A stretch of 5,102 bases of DNA from JAOZMY01 sp964577975 (GTDB taxonomy: Bacteria > Desulfobacterota > S145-22): assembly GCA_964577975.1 (NCBI GenBank), contig CAZOBB010000020.1:1-5102 (forward strand), read 5' to 3'. The translations under genes and the position numbers were made by a program. Position 1 is the stretch's first letter. Every line of letters begins with the position of its first letter. Below, in pieces: positions 1 through 5,102 of the stretch. A model generated the notes under the pieces. The model ran no database searches. It saw only the letters and a list, made by a program, of their open reading frames with translations, and was not told the origin of the DNA.

Positions 1-230
1 GCGAATCCACCCGCCAGCATCCCGATGGTAAATCCCAGATAGGGATTCTTGGTAAAGTTCCCCGCGACAAACCCGAAAAAGGCGCCGATGACCATCATGC
101 CCTCGATGCCGAGGTTGAGAATCCCCGCCCTTTCCGCGAAGATCTCCCCGATGGTCGGGAAGAGGAGGATCGTTCCGGATCGGACGGACGTGGCCAGCAG
201 GTTTACGATGATGGAATCTGGTGCTGCGAT
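1..230 (-). CDS. BMP-type ABC importer permease 2, N-terminal part (runs off the left edge)
   Basis: Inner-membrane permease of the BPD_transp_2 family, second channel subunit of a nucleoside-type (NupQ-like) ABC importer. About 76 codons are visible. The family core is clear: a first membrane helix with SGTILLFPTIGEIFAERAG, then LNLGIEGMMVIGAFFG, the hallmark block of these permeases, followed by the next hydrophobic segment ending LGFTIGMLAGGF at the window edge. The reading frame is open only from 251 (stop TAA at 252-254), and it has no ATG, GTG or TTG before the Met at 96-98, which lies inside the conserved block and cannot be the start. I place the start at ATC (228-230), 6 nt after a GGAGG at 237-241; this gives about 18 residues before the SGT block, as in homologues. 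CTG at 198-200 is an alternative but has no Shine-Dalgarno. The gene overlaps permease 1 by 28 nt, so translational coupling is likely. Function is secure at family level; the start is uncertain. Confidence 0.88.
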   Translation of the reverse strand, partial: MAAPDSIIVNLLATSVRSGTILLFPTIGEIFAERAGILNLGIEGMMVIGAFFGFVAGNFTKNPYLGFTIGMLAGGF

Positions 231-1288
231 TTTCTGCCTCCAAAAACGGGTTTATAGGTTTTGAAAAGCTCCCCTCCCAACAGGGCAAACAAAATAGAGC
301 TTTCAATCACGCCGACGATCCCGAAGGGAACGCTCATCGTCATCTGGATCTGGTAGCCTCCGGCCTCGAGACCCCCGAGGATGATGGCCACGAAGAAGGA
401 GGCGATGGGATTCAACGCCCCCAGCCAGGAGACGATGATGGCCGTGTAGCCGTAATCGGCGTTGATTTCCATCTGGATCATGTGGATGATTCCGGAGACC
501 TGGGCCATGCCCGCCAGGCCGGCCAGCCCCCCGCTGATCCCCGCCGCGATGAGGGTGTTCTTGAAGATATTGATCCCGGCGTATTTCGCGGCGGTGGGAT
601 TTTCCCCGATGACGTTGATCTCGTATCCGAACTTCGTTTTCTTGATGAGGACGTAGATGAAAATGGTGGCAAGAACCCCGAAGAGTAGGCCGAGGTGGAC
701 CCGGGTGTGGGGCATGAGGATGGGAAGCTGGGCGTTGGCATGGAAAGGTTTGCTGAGGGGAAACCCGTGGCTGGCGGGATCCCGCCATGGCCCGTGCATG
801 AAATAATCGAGAATATAGAGGGCGATGTAGTTCAGAAGGAGCGTGGAGATGACCTCGTTGACTTCCCAGAGGAGCTTGAGAACGGCGGAGAGGATGGCCC
901 AGACGGCCCCACCCACGATGCCTGCCACGCACATGATGGTCAGCAAAAGCACCCCGGAGATGTGGGGAGGGGCGTGCAAGGCGAAATAGGAACTGCACAT
1001 GGCCCCGATGATGTACTGACCATAGGCCCCGATGTTCCAGAACTTCATCTTGAAGGCGAGGAGGAGCCCGGCGGCGATCAGGATCAGGGGGATGGCGGCT
1101 ACCAGCGTCTCAGAGAAGTTGTAGGTATTTCCAAACGCCCCGAACAGAATGGCCCTGTAGACCTCAAGAGGATTGGTCCCGGTGAAGATAATGACGATTC
1201 CCCCGACGATCAGGCCGATGAGGATGGAAACGACGGGGTTGACGATCTTCAGAAGGGTCGGTGTCTTGTCTCTTTTAACGAGCCGCAG
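203..1288 (-). CDS. BMP-type ABC importer permease 1 (NupP-like), probable CTG start
   Basis: Inner-membrane channel subunit of the same importer (BPD_transp_2 family), 361 residues with the start chosen here, close to the usual 350 or so. Hydrophobic segments begin at about residues 19-36 and 61-79, with more near 90-105, 112-137, 146-163, 199-215 and several in the C-terminal half. Family blocks: WNIGAYGQ (84-91, the counterpart of FNIGAEGQ), NEVISTLLLNYIA (144-156) and the cytoplasmic coupling loop KFGYEINVIGENPTAAKYAG (219-238) that meets the ATPase. The first ATG is codon 81 (1046-1048), already inside the conserved core, so starting there would remove two membrane segments. Between the upstream stop (1322-1324) and that ATG the frame has no ATG, GTG or TTG. 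A CTG at 1286-1288 follows AAAGGAGG by 6 nt and gives a normal basic N-terminus (RLVKRDK). The gene overlaps the ATPase end by 14 nt. Product secure; start codon inferred. Confidence 0.93.
   Translation of the reverse strand: MRLVKRDKTPTLLKIVNPVVSILIGLIVGGIVIIFTGTNPLEVYRAILFGAFGNTYNFSETLVAAIPLILIAAGLLLAFKMKFWNIGAYGQYIIGAMCSSYFALHAPPHISGVLLLTIMCVAGIVGGAVWAILSAVLKLLWEVNEVISTLLLNYIALYILDYFMHGPWRDPASHGFPLSKPFHANAQLPILMPHTRVHLGLLFGVLATIFIYVLIKKTKFGYEINVIGENPTAAKYAGINIFKNTLIAAGISGGLAGLAGMAQVSGIIHMIQMEINADYGYTAIIVSWLGALNPIASFFVAIILGGLEAGGYQIQMTMSVPFGIVGVIESSILFALLGGELFKTYKPVFGGRKSQHQIPSS
237..241 (-). promoter_or_regulatory. Shine-Dalgarno of permease 2
   Basis: Read on the minus strand this is GGAGG, followed by the 6-nt spacer CAGAAA and then ATC. 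It lies inside the 3' end of permease 1. It is the only good ribosome binding site near the N-terminus of permease 2 and is the reason for choosing the ATC as start. Confidence 0.6.
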
Positions 1289-2831
1289 GGGTTGCCTCCT
1301 TTCGGTTCGAGGGATTGCCTTTCAGACCGGCCATGAGGAGGCCTACCTTTTCCAGGTCTGCGTCCTTGGCATCCATGATCTCGAGGATTTCCCCTTCGAA
1401 GATGACGCCGATCCGATCGGAAAGCATGAAGATTTCGTCCAGGTCTTCCGAGATCAAAAGAATCGCCACGCCGTTGTTTCTCAACTTCACAAGTTCTTTC
1501 CGGATAAACTCGGTCGCCCCGATGTCCAAGCCTCGCGTGGGATGAACGGCGATAAGGACTTTCGGCTCTTCCGTTGCTTCCCTGGCGAAAAGGAGCTTTT
1601 GCATATTGCCACCGGAGAGGAGTTTTACGGGGGCATCCCGGCGGGGAACCATGATGTCGTATTCTTCTATGAGAGACTCCGTGAAGCTCCGAGCCTTGGA
1701 ATAGTCGATAAAACATTTTTTTGAGACGGGATCACAGGTATATCGCCGCAAGATCGCGTTCTCCACGGTGGAGAGGTTGGGAATGAGCCCCACCTTGAGC
1801 CGGTCCGGGGGAATATAGTTCAGGCCTTGGCGGGCGATGGCCCGGGGGGAAAGTCCCGTGATGTCTTTTCCTTCCAGGTAGATCTTTCCGCCGGAGATAT
1901 GTTTCAGACCGGCGATGGCGTCGGAGAGGATCTGCTGGCCGTTCCCGGAAACCCCGGCAATCCCGAGGATCTCGCCGCTCCGGACGTCGAGGTTGATTCC
2001 CTTCAAGGCCTTTATTCCCTTTTCGTTGTACGCCTCGACGTTTTCGACCCGGAGGACAACGTCTCCTTGTTTCAGGGGCTTCCGATCCAGGCGGAAGAGA
2101 ACCTTCCGCCCCACCATCATCTCCGCCAGTTCCTCCTGGGAGGTATCCTCGCGCCGAACACTTCCCACCACCTTGCCCTTGCGCATCACGGTGATCCGGT
2201 CCGAAATCTTCATGACCTCGTTCAGTTTGTGGCTGATGAAGATGATGGATTTCCCCTCTCCAACCATCTTTTCCAGGATTTCGAAGAAGGCGTCCACCTC
2301 CTGGGGCGTCAGCACCGCTGTGGGTTCGTCGAGAATAAGCACGTGGGCGCCTTTGAAGAGGGTCTTGATGATCTCCACCCGCTGCTGCTCTCCCACGGAG
2401 AGCTGCCAGATCTTGGCGGAAGGATCGATATCGAAATTGTATTGATCCGATATCTCTTTGATTCTTTCCGCGGTTTTTTTCTTGTTGATGTAAAAGGGCT
2501 CGGATTTAATCCCGAGAATGACGTTTTCGAGCACGGTCAGGGTATCGACCAGCATGAAGTGCTGATGGATCATCCCGATACCATGCCGCATCGCGTCGGA
2601 TGGATTGTGGAACCTGACCCGCTTCCCGTCGATGTAGATTTCTCCCTCGTCGGGCATGTAAAGGCCGTCCAGGACGCTCATGAGGGTGCTTTTCCCGGCG
2701 CCGTTTTCTCCCAGAAGGGTGTGGACTTCCCCCTTCATAAGCTCGAAATTGACCTTGTCGTTGGCAAGGACACCGGGAAAATATTTTGAGATATTATGAA
2801 GCCTTACGATGGGTTCCGAGGACCTGTTCAC
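1275..2831 (-). CDS. BMP/nucleoside-type ABC importer ATP-binding protein, two fused nucleotide-binding domains
   Basis: Cytoplasmic ATPase powering the importer; 518 residues, the usual size for the double-domain NupO/RbsA-like class. Domain 1 is complete: Walker A GENGAGKST (41-49, Lys47), Q-loop Gln90 in MIHQHFMLVD, signature LSVGEQQRVEI (144-154, the form typical of BMP-importer ATPases), Walker B VLILDEP (164-170, catalytic Glu169) and H-loop His201. Domain 2 is degenerate: GVSGNGQQ (293-300) lacks the Walker A Lys, the signature LSGGN (405-409) is intact, Walker B reads VLIAVHP (425-431) with His in place of Glu, and ISED (460-463) replaces the H-loop. Such an asymmetric pair is normal in this family, so only one composite site probably hydrolyses ATP. 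The start is GTG at 2829-2831, immediately after an in-frame stop (2835-2837), so no longer form exists; the ribosome site is weak (AGG at 2840-2842, 8-nt spacer). It lies 87 nt after the binding-protein gene. Confidence 0.96.
   Translation of the reverse strand: MNRSSEPIVRLHNISKYFPGVLANDKVNFELMKGEVHTLLGENGAGKSTLMSVLDGLYMPDEGEIYIDGKRVRFHNPSDAMRHGIGMIHQHFMLVDTLTVLENVILGIKSEPFYINKKKTAERIKEISDQYNFDIDPSAKIWQLSVGEQQRVEIIKTLFKGAHVLILDEPTAVLTPQEVDAFFEILEKMVGEGKSIIFISHKLNEVMKISDRITVMRKGKVVGSVRREDTSQEELAEMMVGRKVLFRLDRKPLKQGDVVLRVENVEAYNEKGIKALKGINLDVRSGEILGIAGVSGNGQQILSDAIAGLKHISGGKIYLEGKDITGLSPRAIARQGLNYIPPDRLKVGLIPNLSTVENAILRRYTCDPVSKKCFIDYSKARSFTESLIEEYDIMVPRRDAPVKLLSGGNMQKLLFAREATEEPKVLIAVHPTRGLDIGATEFIRKELVKLRNNGVAILLISEDLDEIFMLSDRIGVIFEGEILEIMDAKDADLEKVGLLMAGLKGNPSNRKEATPAAR
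1295..1302 (-). promoter_or_regulatory. Shine-Dalgarno of permease 1
   Basis: Minus-strand AAAGGAGG inside the 3' end of the ATPase gene, then the spacer CAACCC (6 nt) and CTG. It is near-perfect against the 16S rRNA tail and matches the binding protein's site in both sequence and spacing. No canonical start codon lies within reach, so this site decides the CTG start. Confidence 0.7.
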
Positions 2832-2870
2832 GTCTTACGCCTGATAAAAATCCCGATTGAAGATTGGGAA

Positions 2871-2900
2871 GGGGCCCCGGGTTATCGAGACCGGGACCCC
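2871..2900 (-). promoter_or_regulatory. GC-rich intercistronic stem-loop between binding protein and ATPase genes
   Basis: Two 10-nt arms (2871-2880 and 2891-2900) pair with one mismatch around a 10-nt loop; the stem is nearly all G-C. There is no U-tract directly after it on the minus strand, so it is not a textbook terminator. About 20 nt further on, a weak 4-bp stem (2866-2869 with 2851-2854) is followed by five T (2850-2846), which could give partial termination. Intercistronic hairpins after binding-protein genes are known from maltose- and histidine-type importers, where they stabilise the upstream mRNA or attenuate readthrough and so keep the binding protein in excess. That role is inferred here. 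Confidence 0.65.
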
Positions 2901-2918
2901 TCCTTACGCGGTTATATA

Positions 2919-4022
2919 TTAACCCTTGGGAATCGAGCCGACGACACCTTTCACGAACCATTGGAGGCTCAGCTTGTCCTTGTCGGAAAGGACCTGGCCT
3001 TTCTTGACCTTGAGATTCCCCTTCTGGTCATAGATGGGACCCTGGAAGGGATCAAATTTCTTGGCGATGATAAGTTTCTTCTTTTCCTCGACATACTTTT
3101 TCACCTTTTCCGGAACCATGGGACCAAGCTTGGAAAGGTACACGATACCCGTTTCCATGCCTCCCCAGTAGGACTCGGCCTTCCAGGTTCCATCCATCAC
3201 GGCCTTGACGGTCTTGACATAGAAAGGACCCCAGTTCCAGACGCGGGAGCAAAGTACCGCTTTCGGGGCAAAGTGGGCCATGTCGGAATCGTAACCGACA
3301 GCGTACTTTCCCTTCTTCGCCGCCGCGGTGATGGCCGCGGGAGAGTCGACGCCGCTGGCAATGACGTCCGCACCGTTGCTCAGGAATGTGTTGGCCGCGT
3401 TGCCTTCCTTGACGGGATCGAACCATGAGTTGGTCCAGATGACATGAACCTCGGCTTTGGGATTCACTTCCCGCACCCCAATGGTGAAGGCGTCGATTTC
3501 ACGGACGACTTCCGGGATGGGAAACGGTGCCACAAACCCGATGTAATTGCTCTTTGTCATGAATCCGGCTACCAGCCCCGACAGGTAGTCGGGTTGATAC
3601 ATCCGGCCGAAGTAGTTGCCCATGTTCTTGGCCATCTTGAACCCTGAGCAGTGCTCGAAGACCACGTTGGGGAAGTCTTTCGCCACGTTCAGCATGGGAT
3701 CCATGAAGCCGAAGCTTGTCGCGAAGATAACCTTATAGCCCATATTGGCGTAGCTTCGGATGACCTTTTCCGATGGTGCCCCTTCCTTGACATTCTCGGA
3801 ATAGGACGTCTTGACGTTCGGCAGTTTTTTCTCCAGATACTGCCTCCCCATGTCGTGGGCCTGGGACCACCCGCCATCGTTCCGGGGACCGGGATAGATG
3901 AAAGCCACCTTAATCGTCTTTGCCTCTTTGGCCTGGGCGGTGGTTCCCTTGACGTAAAAAGAGAATCCAACCACCAGCGCGACCGCCAGGAAAATGGAAA
4001 GGAACAGTTTAGCTTTTCTCAT
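2919..4022 (-). CDS. BMP-family ABC importer substrate-binding protein, periplasmic (purine or nucleoside type likely)
   Basis: Solute receptor of the importer, 367 residues. Residues 1-31 form a Sec signal peptide: basic start MRKAK, hydrophobic core 6-24, and an Ala-Gln-Ala site (29-31). No cysteine follows, so it is predicted soluble in the periplasm and not a lipoprotein like PnrA/TmpC. The mature protein starts with the beta strand TIKVAFIYPG. Family blocks: NDGGWSQAHDMGR (48-60), the proteobacterial-type equivalent of the DKSFNQ ligand loop of PnrA with Trp52 at the stacking position; GFVAPFPIPEVVREIDAF (162-179) near the hinge; WTNSWFDPVKE (196-206); and GYDSDM (243-248), whose acidic residues lie in the ligand pocket of relatives. 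Characterised family members bind purine nucleosides or bases; the exact ligand cannot be read here. Start: ATG 6 nt after a perfect AAAGGAGGT. It is the first gene of the importer, 330 nt after the lyase gene, and has its own candidate promoter. Confidence 0.95.
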   Translation of the reverse strand: MRKAKLFLSIFLAVALVVGFSFYVKGTTAQAKEAKTIKVAFIYPGPRNDGGWSQAHDMGRQYLEKKLPNVKTSYSENVKEGAPSEKVIRSYANMGYKVIFATSFGFMDPMLNVAKDFPNVVFEHCSGFKMAKNMGNYFGRMYQPDYLSGLVAGFMTKSNYIGFVAPFPIPEVVREIDAFTIGVREVNPKAEVHVIWTNSWFDPVKEGNAANTFLSNGADVIASGVDSPAAITAAAKKGKYAVGYDSDMAHFAPKAVLCSRVWNWGPFYVKTVKAVMDGTWKAESYWGGMETGIVYLSKLGPMVPEKVKKYVEEKKKLIIAKKFDPFQGPIYDQKGNLKVKKGQVLSDKDKLSLQWFVKGVVGSIPKG

Positions 4023-4027
4023 GTAAT

Positions 4028-4036
4028 ACCTCCTTT
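4028..4036 (-). promoter_or_regulatory. Very strong Shine-Dalgarno of the binding-protein gene
   Basis: Minus-strand AAAGGAGGT is fully complementary to the usual 16S rRNA 3' end. After the GGAGG core the spacer TATTAC (6 nt) leads to ATG. It fits high expression of the binding protein. A CCTTT at 4069-4073 could pair with the AAAGG of this site, but the pairing is only 5 bp with a long loop and I do not rely on it. Confidence 0.85.
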
Positions 4037-4093
4037 GTTTAGGTTTATGAATCCATCGTTTACGGTTTAAAGGTTGTTCTGGTCATCGACACA

Positions 4094-4111
4094 GTAAAAA
4101 TATCCTTTTAC
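4094..4111. repeat. Perfect inverted repeat, 6-bp arms
   Basis: Arms GTAAAA (4094-4099) and TTTTAC (4106-4111) are exact reverse complements around the 6-nt centre ATATCC. It lies about 72-89 nt upstream of the binding-protein start. It could be an operator half-site pair or a small AU-rich RNA hairpin; the sequence alone does not distinguish these. Confidence 0.45.
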
Positions 4112-4130
4112 CCCCCCATACACACCCCCC
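4111..4130 (-). repeat. Paired G-runs (7 and 6 G) in the leader of the binding-protein gene
   Basis: On the minus strand six G, a 7-nt TGTGTAT spacer, then seven G. Such runs are unusual in this otherwise AT-rich gap. Four runs of GG or GGG separated by single bases could be drawn for a two-layer G-quadruplex, but the classic four-run pattern with proper loops is not met. Homopolymers of this size are also prone to length variation by slippage. Confidence 0.4.
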
Positions 4131-4160
4131 TTCAGGCCAGAAGTTTTTGGATAAAATGGA

Positions 4161-4182
4161 TTTGCAAGCCTTTGTTTGCAAG
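4161..4182. repeat. Direct repeat pair TTTGCAAG, 14-bp period
   Basis: TTTGCAAG occurs at 4161-4168 and again at 4175-4182, and each copy contains the palindrome TTGCAA. The period is 14 bp, about one and a third helical turns. The pair lies downstream of the candidate promoter, where a repressor could act as a block. It is a candidate regulator site only; no known regulator is recognised. Confidence 0.4.
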
Positions 4183-4231
4183 ATATTCGTCATGGGTGGT
4201 CGATTCCGGCGCATTGGCACACATCGTTTTT

Positions 4232-4260
4232 TCTATACTATGTTTGACTCGAAATTCCAA
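4232..4260 (-). promoter_or_regulatory. Candidate sigma70-type promoter for the importer operon
   Basis: Minus-strand TTGGAA (4255-4260) and TATAGA (4232-4237) are separated by exactly 17 bp; each matches four of six consensus bases. Transcription would start near 4225, giving a leader of about 200 nt before the binding-protein ATG. A perfect TTGACA lies at 4285-4290 but has no -10 element at 16-18 bp. Moderate support only. Confidence 0.4.
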
Positions 4261-4352
4261 GGGGATTTTCCCGCCCGGGTCGCCTGTCAATCGAAGGGAG
4301 GGTAAAACGTCTACGCACCTTTTCCCCCTGGATTGAGATGTCTGTAAAACAA

Positions 4353-5102
4353 TCAAGAAGATCGCCCATACCACACAATTTCACGATACGTTTTGGGAGA
4401 GGTATCTCCTTCCGTGCTGATGAGCAGCACCGTGGCCTCTTCGTTCAGGTCGAGGGCCTTTCGGATTGCCTCTCCCTCGGGATGCGCCAGGATGAATTCC
4501 AGTATCCCGGCCGTCACGGCACCGGATTCCCCCGACACGATGGGGGCATCCCCCCGAACCGGCGCGGCGAGGATCCGCATGCCGTTGGCCGCCACCCAGT
4601 CGGGGCAGGAGATGTACCCGTGGGCGTAGTCCCTGAGGATCCGCCAGCTGATGGTATTGGGTTCCCCGCAGGCCAGCCCCGCCATCAGGGTGTCGAGGTC
4701 GCCTCCGACCTTGTGGGGTTTTCCGTCCCCCGCCTGGGCCGACCGGAAGATGCAGTCCGCCTTGTTGGGTTCTACGATGGTGGTGACGGGACGATCCTCC
4801 CCCAGTTCCGAGGTCAAGAACCCTAACACGCCCCCCGCGTAGGAGCCGACGCCCGCCTGGAGGAAGAGATGGGTCGGCCGATCGATACCCTGGGCCCTGA
4901 GCTGTTCGAGGGACTCGAGAGCCAGGGTTGCGTATCCCTGCATGATCCAGGTGGGGATGTCCTCGTAGCCTTCCCACGCGGTGTCCTGGACGATGATCCA
5001 GCCGTTCTCCTGGGCCATGCGATAGGAGAGGCGGACGGCGTCGTCGTAGTTCAGATCGGTAATGGTGGCCTCCGCCCCGTGGGCGCGGATGTTGGCCAGC
5101 CG
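4353..5102 (-). CDS. dpaL: Diaminopropionate ammonia-lyase, C-terminal part (runs off the right edge)
   Basis: Cytoplasmic PLP enzyme (YgeX) that converts D- or L-2,3-diaminopropionate to pyruvate and two ammonia. The visible 249 residues align without gaps, by memory, to E. coli YgeX from about residue 150 to its end, so the C-terminus is complete and about 150 N-terminal residues lie outside. Seen here, numbered from the window edge: ITDLNYDDAVRL (14-25); VQDTAWEGY (38-46), where Asp40 corresponds to E. coli Asp189, one of the two catalytic bases; the PLP-phosphate loop LQAGVGSYAGGVLGF; VEPNKADCIFRS; GGDLDTLMAGLACGEPN; ISGESGAV-type VSGESGAV; and the terminal LISTEGDTSPKTYREIVWYG. The PLP lysine and the other catalytic Asp belong to the missing part. 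In E. coli ygeX lies beside ygeW, ygeY and hyuA in a purine-degradation cluster. Here it lies upstream of and co-oriented with a BMP importer. The first visible ATG (5016-5018) is internal, not the start. Confidence 0.96.
   Translation of the reverse strand, partial: RLANIRAHGAEATITDLNYDDAVRLSYRMAQENGWIIVQDTAWEGYEDIPTWIMQGYATLALESLEQLRAQGIDRPTHLFLQAGVGSYAGGVLGFLTSELGEDRPVTTIVEPNKADCIFRSAQAGDGKPHKVGGDLDTLMAGLACGEPNTISWRILRDYAHGYISCPDWVAANGMRILAAPVRGDAPIVSGESGAVTAGILEFILAHPEGEAIRKALDLNEEATVLLISTEGDTSPKTYREIVWYGRSS

Larger units (their letters stand above)
4023..4352. other. 330-bp intergenic region between lyase and importer genes
   Basis: No convincing gene lies here. It is visibly more AT-rich than the flanking genes, apart from two C-runs (G-runs on the transcribed strand). 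It holds a candidate promoter (4232-4260), an 8-bp direct repeat pair (4161-4182), the two G-runs (4111-4130), an inverted repeat (4094-4111) and the ribosome site of the binding-protein gene. I see no clear intrinsic terminator after the lyase stop, so readthrough from the lyase into the importer is possible. From the candidate promoter the leader would be about 200 nt. I could not match it to a known riboswitch. Confidence 0.7.

Noticed and set aside
303..998. 231-codon minus-strand frame inside permease 1
   Set aside because: Arg/Pro/His-rich out-of-frame translation of the permease; no domain and no membrane character.
1046..1048. ATG of codon 81 as the start of permease 1
   Set aside because: It would drop two membrane segments that are encoded in frame upstream, has no Shine-Dalgarno in front, and lies within the conserved WNIGAYGQ region.
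695..1724. Plus-strand frames of 213 and 183 codons across the permease 1 / ATPase junction
   Set aside because: Antisense to two conserved genes, with low-complexity acidic or mixed composition; shadows.
1827..2789. 320-codon open frame on the plus strand opposite the ATPase gene
   Set aside because: It lies wholly antisense to a well-conserved ATPase, has a skewed Asp/His/Gly/Leu composition with no recognisable domain, and is explained as a shadow of third-position GC bias.
4023..4225. Known purine, xanthine or guanidine riboswitch in the leader
   Set aside because: I looked for the usual conserved junction and loop motifs and could not find them; calling one would be a guess.
4261..4275. 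GGGA/TCCC mini-hairpin as a lyase terminator
   Set aside because: The stem is only 4 bp and no T-tract follows on the transcribed strand.
4285..4290. Perfect TTGACA on the minus strand as a -35 box
   Set aside because: No acceptable -10 hexamer occurs 16-18 bp downstream; the TTGGAA/TATAGA pair has better geometry.
4132..4374. 80-codon minus-strand frame covering much of the intergenic region
   Set aside because: It would start with GTG inside the lyase gene, has no Shine-Dalgarno, overlaps the candidate promoter and direct repeats, and resembles no family I know.

Overview
The window holds one strand-coherent locus read entirely from the minus strand (right to left): the 3' two-thirds of a diaminopropionate ammonia-lyase gene, a 330-bp gap with regulatory-looking sequence, and a four-gene BMP-family (PnrA/Nup-type) ABC importer. 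The importer order is periplasmic binding protein, double-domain ATPase, permease 1, permease 2. The window edges cut the lyase (right) and permease 2 (left). I see no RNA genes, mobile elements or CRISPR arrays.

Organism: GC is moderately high. The binding protein has a cleavable signal peptide ending in an Ala-Gln-Ala site and no lipobox cysteine, which suggests a Gram-negative cell. The lyase and the BMP importer are common in amino-acid- or purine-degrading anaerobes (Desulfobacterota- or Synergistota-like bacteria would fit), but the taxon cannot be fixed from this sequence.

Layout: 5102-4353 lyase C-terminal part (ygeX/dpaL). 4352-4023 gap with a candidate sigma70-type promoter, a pair of 8-bp direct repeats, two long G-runs, a perfect 6-bp-arm inverted repeat and a very strong ribosome binding site. 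4022-2919 binding protein. 2918-2832 spacer with a strong GC-rich stem-loop. 2831-1275 ATPase. 1288-203 permease 1, overlapping the ATPase by 14 nt. 230-1 permease 2, overlapping permease 1 by 28 nt.

How they work together: the binding protein captures a small solute, probably a purine base or nucleoside by family; the two permeases form the channel and the ATPase powers it. The lyase converts 2,3-diaminopropionate to pyruvate and ammonia. In E. coli ygeX lies in a purine-degradation cluster, so a joint role in purine uptake and anaerobic breakdown is plausible (inference).

The most unusual observation is that neither permease has any ATG, GTG or TTG in frame where the protein must begin. 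Both have a strong GGAGG Shine-Dalgarno exactly 6 nt before a rare codon (CTG for permease 1, ATC for permease 2), the same spacing as before the ATG of the binding protein. Along the operon the start codons run ATG, GTG, CTG, ATC.
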